Positions 51,101 through 62,033 of a DNA stretch of 64,000 nt are shown here, in pieces; the first letter of the stretch is position 1; the number at the start of each line of letters is the position of its first letter. Position numbers and translations under genes: made by a program. The notes beneath the pieces are model-generated. The model ran no database searches. It was not told the DNA's origin and saw nothing but the letters and a program-made list of their open reading frames with translations. The DNA lies in the NCBI RefSeq assembly GCF_000814905.1, contig NZ_JXAG01000047.1, positions 62,001-126,000 of the forward strand. The letters run 5' to 3'. This DNA is from Enterobacter sp. Bisph1 (GTDB taxonomy: Bacteria; Pseudomonadota; Gammaproteobacteria; Enterobacterales; Enterobacteriaceae).

Positions 51101-51140
51101 ATTACAGAAAAATAACTGTTTGATTACAAATAAATGACAG
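51101..51140 (-). promoter_or_regulatory. Tandem Pho boxes of the ugp operon
   Basis: On the minus strand CTGTCATTTATTTGTAAT (51140-51123) and CAGTTATTTTTCTGTAAT (51118-51101) each show the 7-4-7 layout of the PhoB box (CTGTCAT-N4-CTGTCAT) and start 22 bases apart, two helical turns. They lie about 75 bases upstream of ugpB. PhoB control of ugp under phosphate limitation is established in E. coli. Confidence 0.75.
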
Positions 51141-51202
51141 CCAGGCGTCAGGGATATGTCGGCAGGATGATAGAAGCGTGAAGGAAAGATGGCGGTATCT
51201 AC

Positions 51203-51226
51203 AAAAAAGGAGCCAAAAGGCTCCTT
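51203..51226 (-). terminator. Intrinsic terminator of livKHMGF
   Basis: On the minus strand AAGGAGCC, loop TTTT, GGCTCCTT and six T bases, 18 bases after the livF stop. Confidence 0.9.
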
Positions 51227-51244
51227 CGTTTCGTTGAAAAAGAG

Positions 51245-51958
51245 TTAACCGCCTAAATAAGCGCTGCGTACCGCTTCATTAGCCAGCAAGGCGTCACCGG
51301 TGTCTTCCAGCACCACATGGCCGTTCTCCAGCACATAGCCGCGATCGGCGAGCTTCAGCGCCTGGTTGGCGTTTTGTTCCACCAGGAAGATGGTCATCCC
51401 CTCTTTGCGCAGCTGCTCGATGGTGTCGAAGATTTGCTGAATAATAATCGGTGCCAGGCCCAGCGACGGCTCATCGAGCAGTAATAAACGCGGCTGGCTC
51501 ATTAAGGCACGGCCAATCGCCAGCATCTGCTGCTCACCGCCCGACATGGTACCTGCACGCTGGATACGACGTTCATGCAGACGCGGAAACAGTTCATACA
51601 CTCTTTCGATGCGGGTTTGATACTGCGCGCGGTCGGCAAAAAATCCGCCCATCGCCAGGTTCTCTTCAACGGTCATACGCGAAAAGACGCGACGGCCTTC
51701 CGGTACAATCGCCACGGCTTCGCGCATGATCTTCGCCGTCTGCCAGTCGGTAATATCTTTGCCATCGAATACCACTCGCCCGCTGCTGGCACGCGGATCG
51801 CCGCACAGGGTGCCGAGCAGCGTGGTTTTCCCCGCGCCGTTGGCACCAATCAGGGTGACAATTTCACCCTGGTTAATATGCAGGCTGACATCATGCAGCG
51901 CCTGGATTTTGCCGTAGTGAGCGCTAACTTTGTCAAAAGATAACATCGCTTTTTCCAT
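51245..51958 (-). CDS. livF: Branched-chain amino acid ABC transporter ATPase LivF
   Basis: 237 residues from MEKAMLSFDKVSAHYG (ATG at 51958). Walker A GANGAGKTT, signature MSGGEQQML and Walker B LLLLDEPSLGLAP. It pairs with LivG to drive uptake of leucine, isoleucine and valine through LivHM. It follows livG by one base and ends the operon. The open frame to 51982 adds eight residues without family support. Confidence 0.96.
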   Translation of the reverse strand: MEKAMLSFDKVSAHYGKIQALHDVSLHINQGEIVTLIGANGAGKTTLLGTLCGDPRASSGRVVFDGKDITDWQTAKIMREAVAIVPEGRRVFSRMTVEENLAMGGFFADRAQYQTRIERVYELFPRLHERRIQRAGTMSGGEQQMLAIGRALMSQPRLLLLDEPSLGLAPIIIQQIFDTIEQLRKEGMTIFLVEQNANQALKLADRGYVLENGHVVLEDTGDALLANEAVRSAYLGG

Positions 51959-51959
51959 C

Positions 51960-52727
51960 TTATGCCTCACCCAGGTATGCACGGATCACGTCCGGGTTGT
52001 TACGAATCTCTTCCGGCGTACCGTTCGCCAGCGGCGTGCCCTGGTTCACCACGTAAATGCGGTCGGAAATGCCCATCACCAGTTTCATATCGTGCTCAAT
52101 CAGCAAAATGGTGGTGTTGTGATGATTACGCAGTTCGACAATTAGCTCGTCGAGCTCTTTGGTCTCTTTCGGGTTAAGACCGGCGGCCGGTTCATCCAGC
52201 ATCAGAATCTCCGGCTGCGTCACCATGCAGCGAACAATCTCCAGACGGCGCTGATCGCCATACGCCAGATTACTGGCCTGGCGGTTAGCGTGCGCTAACA
52301 AACCGATACGTTCCAGCCAGGTAGCGGCGCGATCCAGCGCTTCACTCTGCGCCCGGCGAAACGCCGGAGTTTTTAAAAGTCCGGAGAAAACACCGCTTTT
52401 CAACTGCTGATGTTGCGCCACCAGCAGGTTTTCGATCACCGTCATTTCGCGGAACAGACGCACGTGCTGAAAAGTACGCACCACGCCCATGCGCGCGATT
52501 TGCTGCCCCGGCAGCCCTTCCAGATGTTGGTCGCGCAGCATAATGGTGCCACCCGTCGGTTTATAAAAACCCGTCAGGCAGTTAAACACGGTGGTTTTGC
52601 CCGCACCGTTCGGACCAATCAGCGAGACAATTTCCTGAGGGCGCAGCTCCAGGGAGACATTATTTACCGCCAGCAGACCGCCAAAGCGCATCATCAGGCC
52701 GTTTACGGATAACAGTGGCTGACTCAT
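51960..52727 (-). CDS. livG: Branched-chain amino acid ABC transporter ATPase LivG
   Basis: 255 residues with Walker [10 protein letters not shown], signature [12 protein letters not shown] (the LivG variant of the LSGGQ loop) and Walker [14 protein letters not shown]. It forms the nucleotide-binding dimer with LivF. The start overlaps the livM stop by four bases. Confidence 0.96.
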   Translation of the reverse strand: MSQPLLSVNGLMMRFGGLLAVNNVSLELRPQEIVSLIGPNGAGKTTVFNCLTGFYKPTGGTIMLRDQHLEGLPGQQIARMGVVRTFQHVRLFREMTVIENLLVAQHQQLKSGVFSGLLKTPAFRRAQSEALDRAATWLERIGLLAHANRQASNLAYGDQRRLEIVRCMVTQPEILMLDEPAAGLNPKETKELDELIVELRNHHNTTILLIEHDMKLVMGISDRIYVVNQGTPLANGTPEEIRNNPDVIRAYLGEA

Positions 52728-54001
52728 GCCTGCTCTCCTTTCGCTTGCCCGTTTTTCAATTTCAACTGCGGACGGGTCATTGGCAGCAAGCCCTGCGGAC
52801 GCCAGATCATCATCAGTACCATCAAACCACCCAGCATCAACATGCTGTATTCATTAAAGTCACGCATCAGCTCACGGGAGACCACCAGCAGGATAGCCGC
52901 GAGGATCACCGCAAACTGCGAACCCATTCCGCCCAGCACCACAATCGCCAGCACAAACGCCGATTCGGCGAAGGTAAAGGATTCCGGGCTAACAAAACCC
53001 TGGCGCGCGGCAAACAGCGTTCCGGCAAAGCCGGCAAAGGCGGCACTGATAGTAAACGCCGTCAGCTTAATACGCGTTGGGTTGAGACCCAGCGAGCGGC
53101 AGGCAATTTCATCTTCACGCAGCGCTTCCCACGCGCGCCCCAACGGCATACGCAGCAGGCGGTTGATCACAAATAGCGTCAGCACCACCAGCAGTAATGC
53201 CACCAGGTAGAGGAACACCACGCGGTCGCCAGGATCGTAAGCGACGTGGAAGAAGTTGCTGAAGGTATCCCAGCCCCCTTCACGGGCGGTACGGCTGAAC
53301 TCCAGACCGAACAGCGTCGGTTTCGGGATCTGGCTAATGCCGTTCGGACCGCCGGTGATCTCGGTATTATTCAGCAGCAGGATGCGTACAATCTCACCGA
53401 AGCCCAGCGTCACAATCGCCAGATAGTCACCGCGCAGGCGCAGGACCGGAAAGCCGAGCAGGAAACCGGCGGCGGCGGAAACCAGCCCCGCCAGCGGCAG
53501 GCAGGTCCAGAAACCGAGGCCGTAATAGTGATTTAACAGTGCGAAAGTGTAAGCACCAATGGCGTAAAAACCGCCGTAGCCGAGCACCAGCAGACCCGAA
53601 AGCCCGACCACCACATTCAGCCCGAGGCCGAGAATGATATAAATCATCGTCATGGTGGCAATATCCACCGTGCCGCGCGACACAACAAACGGCCACGCCA
53701 CGGCAATGACCAGCAGCGCCAGCAGAAAGAGCTTCTGCTTCAGGGTTGAACCATCAATCGCCGGCAGCACGAATTTTGGCCCGGAAACCCCTTTCAGGCT
53801 CTTCTGGAAAACAGGCCGCATCAGCTGGAAGAAGAACACCACCGCCGTACCGACATAGATCCACTGCCAGCGAATATCCGCCGCGGTATCGACCACCAGT
53901 TTGGTGCCGTTAAGCTGCAATTGAACGCCCATAAAGACGGCCGCCAGCACGAAGAACATCGCCGCAGACAGCAGCGCCATGGCAAAATGCATCGGTTTCA
54001 T
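52724..54001 (-). CDS. livM: Branched-chain amino acid permease LivM
   Basis: 425 residues, inner membrane. An N-terminal extension of about 100 residues with its own hydrophobic segments precedes the core permease ([27 protein letters not shown]) and the cytosolic contact region ([21 protein letters not shown]). It forms the channel with LivH. The start overlaps the livH stop by four bases. Confidence 0.96.
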   Translation of the reverse strand: MKPMHFAMALLSAAMFFVLAAVFMGVQLQLNGTKLVVDTAADIRWQWIYVGTAVVFFFQLMRPVFQKSLKGVSGPKFVLPAIDGSTLKQKLFLLALLVIAVAWPFVVSRGTVDIATMTMIYIILGLGLNVVVGLSGLLVLGYGGFYAIGAYTFALLNHYYGLGFWTCLPLAGLVSAAAGFLLGFPVLRLRGDYLAIVTLGFGEIVRILLLNNTEITGGPNGISQIPKPTLFGLEFSRTAREGGWDTFSNFFHVAYDPGDRVVFLYLVALLLVVLTLFVINRLLRMPLGRAWEALREDEIACRSLGLNPTRIKLTAFTISAAFAGFAGTLFAARQGFVSPESFTFAESAFVLAIVVLGGMGSQFAVILAAILLVVSRELMRDFNEYSMLMLGGLMVLMMIWRPQGLLPMTRPQLKLKNGQAKGEQA

Positions 54002-54924
54002 ACTTTTTCAACCTCCGGACGGCCGAGAATGCCGGTCGGCATCACCAGCAGTACGCCAATCAACAGCGCGAACGACACCACATCTTTATATTCGGTGCTC
54101 AGGTACGCCGAAGAGAGGGATTCAGCCACGCCCAGAATCAGGCCGCCGATCATCGCGCCAGGAATGCTGCCGATACCGCCCAGCACCGCGGCGGTAAACG
54201 CCTTCATCCCGGCCATAAAACCGATATAGGGGTTAATAACGCCGTAGAACTGGCCGAGCAGCACGCCCGCCACCGCCGCCATCGCCGCGCCAATCACAAA
54301 GGTCAGAGCGATAACACGATCGGTATTGATGCCCAACAGGCTCGCCATTTTCAGATCTTCTGCGCAGGCGCGACAGGCGCGCCCCATGCGGGAGTACCGG
54401 ATAAACAGCGTTAACGCCAGCATGGCCACCAGGGTCACAATCCAGATAACCAGCTGCATGGTAGTAATGGCGGCGGAGAAGTTTTCACTGCTGCCGACAG
54501 TCCATTGACCGTTAAACAGACTCGGCAACGCCACATCTCGCGACCCTTCCGTCAGGCTGACGTAGTTTTGCAGGAAGATAGACATACCGATGGCGGAAAT
54601 CAGCGCAATCAGGCGCTTGGAGTTGCGTACCGGCCGATAAGCCACCCGCTCAATGCTCCAGCCGTAGGCGCTGGCAATAATTATGGCACCCACGAAACCG
54701 GCGGCGACCAGCAGCCAGCTTGAGTCGATGCCCATCATCATCAGGGCGGCGATAATCATAAAGGAGACATAGCTACCGATCATGTAGACCTCGCCGTGGG
54801 CGAAGTTGATCATGCCGATAATGCCGTAAACCATGGTGTAACCAATGGCGATCAAGGCGTAGGTGCTTCCCAGCGTGACGCCGTTAAACATCTGCTGCAC
54901 AAAATAAAGAAACTGCTCGGACAT
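53998..54924 (-). CDS. livH: Branched-chain amino acid permease LivH
   Basis: 308 residues from [19 protein letters not shown] (ATG at 54924), the E. coli length; the frame continues 13 codons upstream without support. Membrane protein with [18 protein letters not shown] and the coupling region [19 protein letters not shown]. It lies 54 bases after livK. Confidence 0.96.
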   Translation of the reverse strand: MSEQFLYFVQQMFNGVTLGSTYALIAIGYTMVYGIIGMINFAHGEVYMIGSYVSFMIIAALMMMGIDSSWLLVAAGFVGAIIIASAYGWSIERVAYRPVRNSKRLIALISAIGMSIFLQNYVSLTEGSRDVALPSLFNGQWTVGSSENFSAAITTMQLVIWIVTLVAMLALTLFIRYSRMGRACRACAEDLKMASLLGINTDRVIALTFVIGAAMAAVAGVLLGQFYGVINPYIGFMAGMKAFTAAVLGGIGSIPGAMIGGLILGVAESLSSAYLSTEYKDVVSFALLIGVLLVMPTGILGRPEVEKV

Positions 54925-54978
54925 AACGTAACCTTCTAAATTCTCTTTAAACTTTTCGCCCAAAGAGAGGGATGACAG

Positions 54979-56088
54979 TTATTTCGCCACGGACGACGAA
55001 CCATCGGCGTGCCATTGAAAGACACCAAATTCAAATCCTTTCAGATCGCCTTTTTCATCCCAGTTCAGCGGCCCAATCACGGTTTTAGCCCCGTTGGCTT
55101 TTAAATCTTTTATCAGCGCCAGCGGTTCACGTTCACCAGTGCGTTCCAGCGCCGTCGCCAGCGACTGCACAGCAGCGTAGGTTATCCAGACATACGGGCC
55201 GCTCGGATCCTTTTTCTGCGCTTTCAGGGCGTTGACAATGCTCTGGTTCGCCGGATCCTGGTCATACCGTTTCGGTAACGTCACCAGCATGCCTTCCGCC
55301 GCATTGCCCGCAATGTTTGACAGCGACGCATTACCCACGCCTTCGGGTCCCATAAACTGGATTTTCAGGCCGATGGCGCGCGCCTGGCGCAGTAGCTGTC
55401 CCATTTCCGGGTAGTAACCCCCGTAGTAGACAAAGTCGATTTTCTCTTTTTGCAGACGTGATACCAGCGCAGCAAAGTCTTTCTCACCGGCGGTGATAGC
55501 GTTGAAGAAAACCACGTTTGCACCGCCCGCCTTCAGCCCTTCCTGCACGGCGCGGGCGAGACCTTCGCCGTACTGCTGCTTATCGTGAATGATGGCGATG
55601 CGCTGCGGTTTGACGTTGTTAAGGATGTATTTCGCGGCGGTCGGCCCTTGAGCAGAGTCCAGCCCGGCGGTACGCATAATGTACTGATAGCCGCGCTGGG
55701 TCAGTTCGGGGTTGGTGGCGCCAGGCGTTATCATCAGAACGCCTTCTTCTTCGTAGATATCGGATGCCGGCTGTGTCGATGATGAGCAAAGATGGCCAAT
55801 CACATATTTCACGCCGTCATTGGCGATTTTGTTCGCCACCGCAACGGCCTGGTTGGGATCGCAGGCGTCGCCATACTCCACGGCGACCAGTTTGTCGCCC
55901 TTGATGCCGCCTTTCGCGTTGATATCCTGGATAGCCTGTCGCGCGCCGTTGAACTCCATATCACCCCAATGGGCAACCGGACCGGACATCGCACCGACAA
56001 CCGCCACCTTAATATCCTTCGCCAGGGCCGCGTGAGACATCGCAAGGGCAACCATTCCCGCGATTAAGGTCTTCACGTTCCTTTTCAT
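54979..56088 (-). CDS. livK: Leucine-specific periplasmic binding protein LivK
   Basis: 369 residues with a 23-residue signal peptide (ends SHAALA). The mature protein [20 protein letters not shown] is a type I periplasmic binding protein; the disulfide cysteines lie in DACDPNQ and [15 protein letters not shown]. Close to E. coli LivK and clearly paralogous to livJ at 57.1 kb; it is assigned LivK because it is linked to livHMGF and shares [13 protein letters not shown]. It delivers leucine to LivHMGF. Confidence 0.94.
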   Translation of the reverse strand: MKRNVKTLIAGMVALAMSHAALAKDIKVAVVGAMSGPVAHWGDMEFNGARQAIQDINAKGGIKGDKLVAVEYGDACDPNQAVAVANKIANDGVKYVIGHLCSSSTQPASDIYEEEGVLMITPGATNPELTQRGYQYIMRTAGLDSAQGPTAAKYILNNVKPQRIAIIHDKQQYGEGLARAVQEGLKAGGANVVFFNAITAGEKDFAALVSRLQKEKIDFVYYGGYYPEMGQLLRQARAIGLKIQFMGPEGVGNASLSNIAGNAAEGMLVTLPKRYDQDPANQSIVNALKAQKKDPSGPYVWITYAAVQSLATALERTGEREPLALIKDLKANGAKTVIGPLNWDEKGDLKGFEFGVFQWHADGSSSVAK

Positions 56089-56575
56089 TGCTGTAGATCC
56101 CCATTCGTGATGTCGTGTTGATACTTTCTGCTTCAGGTAACAGATATCAAAGCATCATGTTCCCGAATTATTCATGTAATAATTTTGTTTTATAATGGTT
56201 AAAAAGCATTCTGTACTATTAATCGACAATGCTATTTTTACCAGTGCCTTTAAGGGCTTAGCGCGATTTTTTCGCAAAAACCATACTAAAACCTCTATTT
56301 TTCAGGCGATTAAGCAGAGATAATATTCTGTATTCTTGCCGAGATAAACAAATAAAAGCCCCGCCTGTAGCATAAAATCATGGCACATAAAGCGGAATAA
56401 ATCCCTGGCAGTCAGGTTAAAATCCTGGGTGTTTTTCGATCTTCAATGTTTCCCGCTGCCCCAGCGACCTCGGCAAAATTATTCACCTGTTGAATGAAAA
56501 ATAAAAATCCCTTGTTTGCTGGCAGGAGAAAGTGTTTACACTCACCCTACATTTTGCCTTTTGGACAAGCAGTAC
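56089..56575. other. Regulatory gap between livK and panM
   Basis: 487 AT-rich bases between divergent genes, carrying the promoters of livKHMGF and panM. TTTACACTCACCC near 56535 may be part of the panM promoter. No ORF, small RNA with a clear terminator or repeat is evident. Confidence 0.4.
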
Positions 56576-56959
56576 ATGAAATTGACTATCATCCGACTGG
56601 AGACATTCACCGGGCAGGATCATATTGATTTAGCGAAAGTCTGGCCGGAATATTCGTCCGCTTCTCTCGAGGTGGATGAGACGCACCGTATCTATGCGGC
56701 GCGCTTTAACGATCGCTTGCTCGCCGCCGTGCGCGTCACGCTACGCGGTTGCGAAGGTGCGCTGGATTCTCTGCGCGTACGCGATATCACTCGCCGCCGC
56801 GGCGTAGGCCAATATCTGGTGGAAGAGGTGATGCGCGATAACCCCTCTGTCACCAGTTGGTGGATCAGCGATGTGGGTGTTGAAGACCGCAGCGTAATGG
56901 CCGCGTTTACCCAGGCGCTGGGTTTTACCGCCCAGCAAAACGGGTGGGAAAAACGCTAA
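56576..56959 (+). CDS. panM: PanD maturation factor PanM (PanZ)
   Basis: 127 residues from MKLTIIRLETF (ATG at 56576), the E. coli length; the upstream in-frame codon at 56516 is ignored. GNAT fold with the CoA loop TRRRGVGQYLVEEV. PanM binds the aspartate decarboxylase precursor PanD and triggers its self-cleavage, and inhibits it in a CoA-dependent way. It sits between livK and livJ, as in E. coli. Confidence 0.94.
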   Translation: MKLTIIRLETFTGQDHIDLAKVWPEYSSASLEVDETHRIYAARFNDRLLAAVRVTLRGCEGALDSLRVRDITRRRGVGQYLVEEVMRDNPSVTSWWISDVGVEDRSVMAAFTQALGFTAQQNGWEKR

Positions 56960-56964
56960 AAAAA

Positions 56965-56991
56965 TGCCGGATAGCGCGTGCGTATCCGGCA
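56965..56991. repeat. REP-like palindrome after panM
   Basis: TGCCGGATA, nine-base loop, TATCCGGCA. It begins five bases after the panM stop and may stabilise the 3' end or terminate. The arms are the same as the core of the palindrome at 49672. Confidence 0.65.
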
Positions 56992-57016
56992 GAGAATGGG
57001 TGACTGGCTAACCTTT

Positions 57017-57037
57017 GTCGCCTCGCAGGGAGGCGAC
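57017..57037. terminator. Hairpin after livJ
   Basis: GTCGCCTC, loop GCAGG, GAGGCGAC, 14 bases beyond the livJ stop on the minus strand. No good T run follows (AAAGG), so it may act only as a 3' stability element. Confidence 0.5.
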
Positions 57038-57050
57038 GGTCAGTTCAGGA

Positions 57051-58154
57051 TCACTTGGCGTCGGTGGCTGTACCGTTGGCGTGCCAGGTAAAGACACCAA
57101 ACTCAAAGCCTTTCAGATCGCCCTTCTCATCCCATGACAGCGGCCCCATAACGGTATCCACTGAGTGACCTTTCAGGTAAGTTGCGATCTCGGACGGCTC
57201 AGCCGACTGATTCAGGCCCGCAGCTAGTGATTGCAGCGCGGCATAAGTGGTCCAGACGAATGCGCCGCTTGGATCCTGTTTCTTGCCTTTGATCGCATCG
57301 ACAATCGGTTTGTTCACTGGCAGCTGATCGTAGTTTTTCGGTTTAGTGACCAGCATACCTTCGGCGGAATCACCAGCGATGTTAGACAGCGAGACGTTCG
57401 CTACGCCTTCCGGCCCCATAAATTTGGTTTTCAGGCCAGCGGCGCGGGACTGACGCAGGATCTGCCCCATTTCCGGGTGGTAACCACCGTAATATACAAA
57501 ATCGATATTCTCTTTTTTCAGGCGCGCAACCAGCGTGGAGAAGTCTTTCTCACCGGCGGTGATACCGTCAAAGAAGACCACGTTCGCGCCGCCTTTTTTC
57601 AGACCATCCTGCACCGCGCGCGCCAGACCTTCGCCATACTGCTGCTTATCATGAATCACGGCGATACGCTGCGGCTTCACTTTTTCCAGAATGTATTTTG
57701 CCGCCGTCGGGCCCTGATCGGAGTCCAGACCGGTTGTGCGCATCGTCAGTTTGTAGCCGCGCGCCGTCAGTTCAGGCGCCGTCGCCGCAGGCGTGATCAT
57801 CAAAATGCCTTCGTCTTCATAGATATCAGACGCGGGCTGAGTCGAAGAGGAGCAGAGGTGACCGATAACGTATTTAATGCCGTCGTTGACCACTTTGTTG
57901 GCGACCGCTACCGCTTGTTTCGGGTCGCAGGCATCGTCATATTTTACCGCAACCAGTTTGTCGCCCTTAATTCCACCTTTGGCGTTGATATCGGCAATGG
58001 CCTGTTCCGCGCCGGTAAATTCCTGGTCGCCGTACTGCGCAACCGGACCGGACATCGCACCGACAACGGCAACTTTAATATCTTTGGCGAATGCCACGTT
58101 GCTCATTGCTAACGCAATACATCCTGCCAGTAACGCTTTGCCCTTCATTTTCAT
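57051..58154 (-). CDS. livJ: Leu/Ile/Val binding protein LivJ
   Basis: 367 residues from [19 protein letters not shown] (ATG at 58154), matching E. coli LivJ; the open frame to 58307 runs through the promoter region. A 23-residue signal peptide ends NVAFA. The mature protein [20 protein letters not shown] is a type I periplasmic binding protein with the Cys pair in DACDPKQ and GHLCSS. It feeds all three branched-chain amino acids to LivHMGF. It is a separate unit from livKHMGF, with panM between. Confidence 0.95.
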   Translation of the reverse strand: MKMKGKALLAGCIALAMSNVAFAKDIKVAVVGAMSGPVAQYGDQEFTGAEQAIADINAKGGIKGDKLVAVKYDDACDPKQAVAVANKVVNDGIKYVIGHLCSSSTQPASDIYEDEGILMITPAATAPELTARGYKLTMRTTGLDSDQGPTAAKYILEKVKPQRIAVIHDKQQYGEGLARAVQDGLKKGGANVVFFDGITAGEKDFSTLVARLKKENIDFVYYGGYHPEMGQILRQSRAAGLKTKFMGPEGVANVSLSNIAGDSAEGMLVTKPKNYDQLPVNKPIVDAIKGKKQDPSGAFVWTTYAALQSLAAGLNQSAEPSEIATYLKGHSVDTVMGPLSWDEKGDLKGFEFGVFTWHANGTATDAK

Positions 58155-58372
58155 CCTGAGTTTCCCCATTGTTATGGTTATTGCATTTGTTGTGATGTTG
58201 TTATGTGGCACATTGTCTCGCTTATTAAGATAAGCAAAGAATATGATAGTCGTTTTTAGCGCTTTTGCCCGTGCCTGAGCAGCATACTCTGCTAAAACAT
58301 ACCCCATTTTTCACATTTGGGAATAACAATTTTGCAGGTTGTGTGTAAGCCGCCTATAAGGCGGCTGAATGA

Positions 58373-59638
58373 TTAGCGGGTCAGCGACTGGGCGATAATG
58401 TCCAGCGCTTTACGGAACTGAACTTCTGGAATAGTCAGTGGATACAGAAAACGGATGACGTTACCGTAAACGCCGCAGCTCAATAACAGCAAACCGGCGG
58501 CCAGTGCTTTATCTTGAACCTGACGAGTAAACTCTGGCGAAGGGGCGCCGGTTTGCGGATCGGTAAACTCGACCGCCACCATCGAGCCCTGGGCGCGTAT
58601 ATCGGCGATCGCAGGGCACTGCGCTTTTGCGCGGTTCAGCACTTCCACCAGATGCTGACCCAGATGGTTGGCGCGTTCACAGAGATTTTCCTCTTCAATC
58701 ACATCCAGCACCGCATGGGCGGCCGCGATCGCCAGCGGGTTACCCGCATAGGTTCCGCCTAAACCACCTGGCGCGGGGGCATCCATCACTTCCGCACGCC
58801 CGCTTACTGCAGAGAGCGGCAATCCACCGGCGAGGCTTTTCGCCATGGTGATAAGATCCGGTTTCGCATCGTAATATTCGCTGGCGAAGAGCTTACCGGT
58901 GCGGGCAAAACCACTCTGTACCTCATCGGCAATCAGCAAAATTCCGTGGTTATCACATAGCTTGCGCAGAGCCTGCATAAAATCATTCGGTGCGATATTA
59001 AAGCCGCCTTCGCCCTGCACCGGCTCCAGCAGGATCGCCGCGACCTGATCGGGGGCGATATCCGCTTTGAAGATGCGCTCGAGGCTTTTTAGCGCCTCTG
59101 CGGTGCTCACACCGTGCAGTTCATTCGGGTATTGCGCGTGATAGATCGAACCGGGGAACGGGCCAAAGCCAATTTTGTAGGGCGCGACTTTGCCGGTGAG
59201 GGCCATGGTCATATAAGTGCGGCCATGAAAACCGCCGCCAAAGGTGATAATTCCCGGCCGTTTGGTGTAAGCGCGGGCAATTTTAACGGCATTCTCTACC
59301 GCTTCCGCCCCCGTAGAGAAAAAGGCCGTTTTCGCCGGGCCAGCGATGGGCACGCGTTCATTGATGCGTTCCGCCAAAGCGACATAACTTTCATAAGGAA
59401 CGATTTGATAAGCGGTGTGCGTAAATGCCTGCAGCTGTTTTTCTACCGCCGCCATCACTTTCGGATGACGATGACCGGTATTTAGCACCGCGATCCCGGC
59501 GGCAAAGTCGATCACTTCATTGCCTTCTACATCCCACAGCGTGGCGTTTTCTGCCTTTTCAGCGTAAAAATCGCACATGACGCCAATTCCGCGCGGCGTC
59601 GCCTGTAAACGGCGCTGATTTAATTCGTTATTCTTCAC
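58373..59638 (-). CDS. 4-aminobutyrate/diamine aminotransferase, PuuE/GabT type
   Basis: 421 residues, class III PLP aminotransferase, very similar to E. coli PuuE (421). The PLP lysine is Lys267 in TMAKSLAGGLPLS, with Asp238 in LIADEVQSGFARTG and GGFHGRTYMTMALTGK. It should move the amino group of 4-aminobutyrate to 2-oxoglutarate. It does not lie with puu or gab genes but alone between livJ and rpoH, where K-12 has nothing. The choice between a PuuE-like and a GabT-like role is open, so no symbol is given. Confidence 0.85.
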   Translation of the reverse strand: MKNNELNQRRLQATPRGIGVMCDFYAEKAENATLWDVEGNEVIDFAAGIAVLNTGHRHPKVMAAVEKQLQAFTHTAYQIVPYESYVALAERINERVPIAGPAKTAFFSTGAEAVENAVKIARAYTKRPGIITFGGGFHGRTYMTMALTGKVAPYKIGFGPFPGSIYHAQYPNELHGVSTAEALKSLERIFKADIAPDQVAAILLEPVQGEGGFNIAPNDFMQALRKLCDNHGILLIADEVQSGFARTGKLFASEYYDAKPDLITMAKSLAGGLPLSAVSGRAEVMDAPAPGGLGGTYAGNPLAIAAAHAVLDVIEEENLCERANHLGQHLVEVLNRAKAQCPAIADIRAQGSMVAVEFTDPQTGAPSPEFTRQVQDKALAAGLLLLSCGVYGNVIRFLYPLTIPEVQFRKALDIIAQSLTR

Positions 59639-59800
59639 CTTGCTTGCCCCCTGTCAGTAAATGTCCGCTTACCAAGTATATAGCGCCTTTGATAAAGCGA
59701 TGTTTTAACCGCTCTTGCGTAAGCGAAGGGAGAGCTTCCCGGCACGGATGGGAGAGACGTTGAGGGGGGGATAAAACCAGAGTAGGAAATTCAGACAGTA

Positions 59801-59836
59801 AAAAGCCGGGCGAGGCTTGCGCCGACCCGGCTTTTT
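59801..59836 (-). terminator. Terminator of rpoH
   Basis: AAAAGCCGGG and CCCGGCTTTTT enclose a 15-base loop. The T and A tracts make it effective in both directions. It lies 14 bases after the rpoH stop on the minus strand. Confidence 0.8.
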
Positions 59837-59849
59837 CACTGCATTGCGC

Positions 59850-60707
59850 TTAGGCTTCGATAGCGGCGCGCAGTTTTTTCATCGCGTTCTTTTCAAGCTG
59901 ACGCACGCGCTCTGCGGAAACGCCGTAACGATCGGCCAGTTCCTGCAGCGTGGTCTTATTATCTTCGTCCAGCCAGCGGGCACGAATAATGTGCTGGCTG
60001 CGCTCGTCAAGACCCTGCATCGCATCCGTCAGTTTGTTGGCGGCCTGCTCTTCCCAGTTATCATCTTCAATGCCGTCGGCAAAGTTAGACGATTTATCCT
60101 GCAGATAGAGCACCGGAGCCATCGGTTGGCTGTCCTGCGCATCATCATCCGACGTCATATCGAATGTCATATCCTGCGCCGCCATACGCGATTCCATTTC
60201 ACGCACATCTTTGCTGGTTACGCCGAGTTCACGGGCCACCATTTCCACTTCGTCCTGGTTGAACCAACCCAGACGCTGTTTAGCTTTGCGCAGATTAAAG
60301 AACAGCTTGCGCTGAGCTTTGGTGGTCGCGACTTTCACGATGCGCCAGTTGCGCAGTACATACTCGTGGATCTCAGCTTTGATCCAGTGCACGGCGAAAG
60401 AGACCAGGCGAACACCGACTTCAGGGTTGAAGCGGCGTACGGCTTTCATCAGGCCGATATTACCTTCCTGGATAAGATCCGCCTGCGGCAGACCATAGCC
60501 CGAGTAGTTACGAGCAATATGAACAACAAAGCGCAGGTGAGACAGAATCAGCTTTTTCGCTGCTTCCAGATCGCCCTGGTAATGCAGCTTTTCAGCCAGT
60601 GCCCGCTCTTCATCAGCCGTCAACATCGGCCATGCGTTCGCAGCCCGGACGTAAGATTCCAGGTTACCAACAGGGGCTAAAGCTAAAGTTTGCATTTCTT
60701 TGGTCAT
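59850..60707 (-). CDS. rpoH: Heat-shock sigma factor RpoH (sigma 32)
   Basis: 285 residues, against 284 in E. coli. Region 2 shows [22 protein letters not shown] and [20 protein letters not shown], then the RpoH box [13 protein letters not shown], and region 4 [23 protein letters not shown]. It directs RNA polymerase to chaperone and protease promoters. In E. coli its level is set by translation (RNA thermosensor around the start), DnaK/GroEL and FtsH; the 5' coding sequence here is similar enough for the same control. Confidence 0.97.
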   Translation of the reverse strand: MTKEMQTLALAPVGNLESYVRAANAWPMLTADEERALAEKLHYQGDLEAAKKLILSHLRFVVHIARNYSGYGLPQADLIQEGNIGLMKAVRRFNPEVGVRLVSFAVHWIKAEIHEYVLRNWRIVKVATTKAQRKLFFNLRKAKQRLGWFNQDEVEMVARELGVTSKDVREMESRMAAQDMTFDMTSDDDAQDSQPMAPVLYLQDKSSNFADGIEDDNWEEQAANKLTDAMQGLDERSQHIIRARWLDEDNKTTLQELADRYGVSAERVRQLEKNAMKKLRAAIEA

Positions 60708-60809
60708 TCAAATCCTCTCAATTCACTTTTCAGCTGGCGGCGGCTTGTCCCCATCAGGCAACAAACATGCCAGCGATTTTGAGCAACGAGAATAGCATCC
60801 ACTCTTTTA

Positions 60810-60836
60810 TCAGACAGTGATTTTATCCACAAGTTC
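60810..60836 (-). promoter_or_regulatory. Sigma-E type promoter of rpoH
   Basis: On the minus strand GAACTT (60836-60831) and TCTGA (60814-60810) are 16 bases apart, as in the sigma-E dependent rpoH P3 promoter of E. coli. The surrounding bases CTTGTGGATAAAATCAC are also conserved with E. coli. Confidence 0.75.
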
Positions 60837-60920
60837 CTTGCGGGTCTGTGAATAAATTACGCACAAAATGTGACACAAGAATGATAAACCGGCGCAAGGA
60901 GTGGCAGAAGTGATTTTATG

Positions 60921-60954
60921 CTTCCCTGCAGCGTGAATATTTCACGTGCAGGGA
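60921..60954. terminator. Hairpin between ftsX and the rpoH promoters
   Basis: TTCCCTGCA (60921-60929) pairs with TGCAGGGAA (60947-60955 region), and the inner CGTGAATATTTCACG is itself a palindrome, giving a long stem. It lies about 20 bases past the ftsX stop on the minus strand. T runs are weak on both sides. Confidence 0.5.
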
Positions 60955-60974
60955 AGGATTATATCAGAGATTTT

Positions 60975-62033
60975 TTAGTCCGGAGTAAAGTGACGTAAAT
61001 GTTGCACCGTCGCCAGCCAGGCGGCAAGCCAGCCAATCATCGAGCACACCAGCAGCAGTAACAGGCACTCATCAAAGGAGAGGCCGCTCAGCTCGAACTG
61101 TGTGCCGAAAACTTTCGCCACTTCGGTGACCGCCGAGGATAAACGCATCACTAAAATTTCAGATAAAATTAGCGATAAAAACGCGCCGGAAAAACCGAGC
61201 AGCGCGCCACCGTACAGGAAAGGTCGCAGGATAAAACCGTCCGTCGCGCCAATCAGTTTCTGTACGTTGATGGAATCACGGCGGGCGAAAATACTCAGCC
61301 TTACGCTGTTGCCAATCACCAGGAACACCGCTGCCACCATCAGCACGCCGATCATTGCCGCCACGCGCCCGACCAGCCCGGTCAGCGACGCCAGCCGCGC
61401 AAACCAGCTGTCATCCATTCGCACCTCATCAATGCCCTGCAGATGTGAGATGCGATCGCGCAAGGTATTCAGGGAATCGGTGCTCTGGAAATCCAGCTTC
61501 GGCACCACCACCGCCACGGCGGGCAGCGGGTTCTCTTCCAGCATATCCAGCGCGCCGCCAAAACCGGACCAGTTACGGAACTCGCCCAACGCATCCTCGC
61601 GCGACAGATAATTGACCTTTTCCACACCCTGTTCGGACTGCAGTTGTCCCACCACCTGTTGCGCGGCGTTGTCATCCAGCGCTTTGTCGAAATAGACGGT
61701 TATCTGCGGCGAAGGGTAATACTGCGACGCCGCCTGGTTAACGTTTTTGTAGACCATATAGCAGACGCTGGGCAGCGTCAGGGAGATGGCAATTACCATC
61801 ACCGTCAGAAACGTCGCCAGCGGTTTGCTTTTCAGATCCTGCACCGCGCCGTGCCAGGCGTAGCGCACCTGTTCATTAAACACGTTGCTTTTACGCGAGG
61901 GTGCTTTCGCCGCCGCTTTACCGCGACGCGGCGCGCTGCGGTTACCGTCACCAGAAGGCGAAGAGGATTTACGAAAGCGATCCAGCCTGCTGCCAAACTG
62001 CCGAATATGATTCATTGCGTCGCGTTTATTCAC
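60975..62033 (-). CDS. ftsX: Cell division ABC-like membrane protein FtsX
   Basis: 352 residues from a GTG start at 62033 ([14 protein letters not shown]), the E. coli length; GGAGG lies eight bases ahead inside the end of ftsE, and ftsX overlaps ftsE by eight bases. Four membrane segments, with a periplasmic domain between the first two (about residues 95-220) that in E. coli recruits the amidase activator EnvC. FtsEX uses ATP to control peptidoglycan splitting at the septum. Confidence 0.95.
   Translation of the reverse strand: MNKRDAMNHIRQFGSRLDRFRKSSSPSGDGNRSAPRRGKAAAKAPSRKSNVFNEQVRYAWHGAVQDLKSKPLATFLTVMVIAISLTLPSVCYMVYKNVNQAASQYYPSPQITVYFDKALDDNAAQQVVGQLQSEQGVEKVNYLSREDALGEFRNWSGFGGALDMLEENPLPAVAVVVPKLDFQSTDSLNTLRDRISHLQGIDEVRMDDSWFARLASLTGLVGRVAAMIGVLMVAAVFLVIGNSVRLSIFARRDSINVQKLIGATDGFILRPFLYGGALLGFSGAFLSLILSEILVMRLSSAVTEVAKVFGTQFELSGLSFDECLLLLLVCSMIGWLAAWLATVQHLRHFTPD

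Noticed and set aside
58155-58307. N-terminal extension of LivJ by 51 codons
   Set aside because: It precedes the signal peptide, which must be N-terminal, and covers the promoter region.
57231-60680. Long plus-strand ORFs opposite livJ (293 codons) and rpoH (287 codons)
   Set aside because: Antisense frames of well-supported conserved genes; no start context or protein family.
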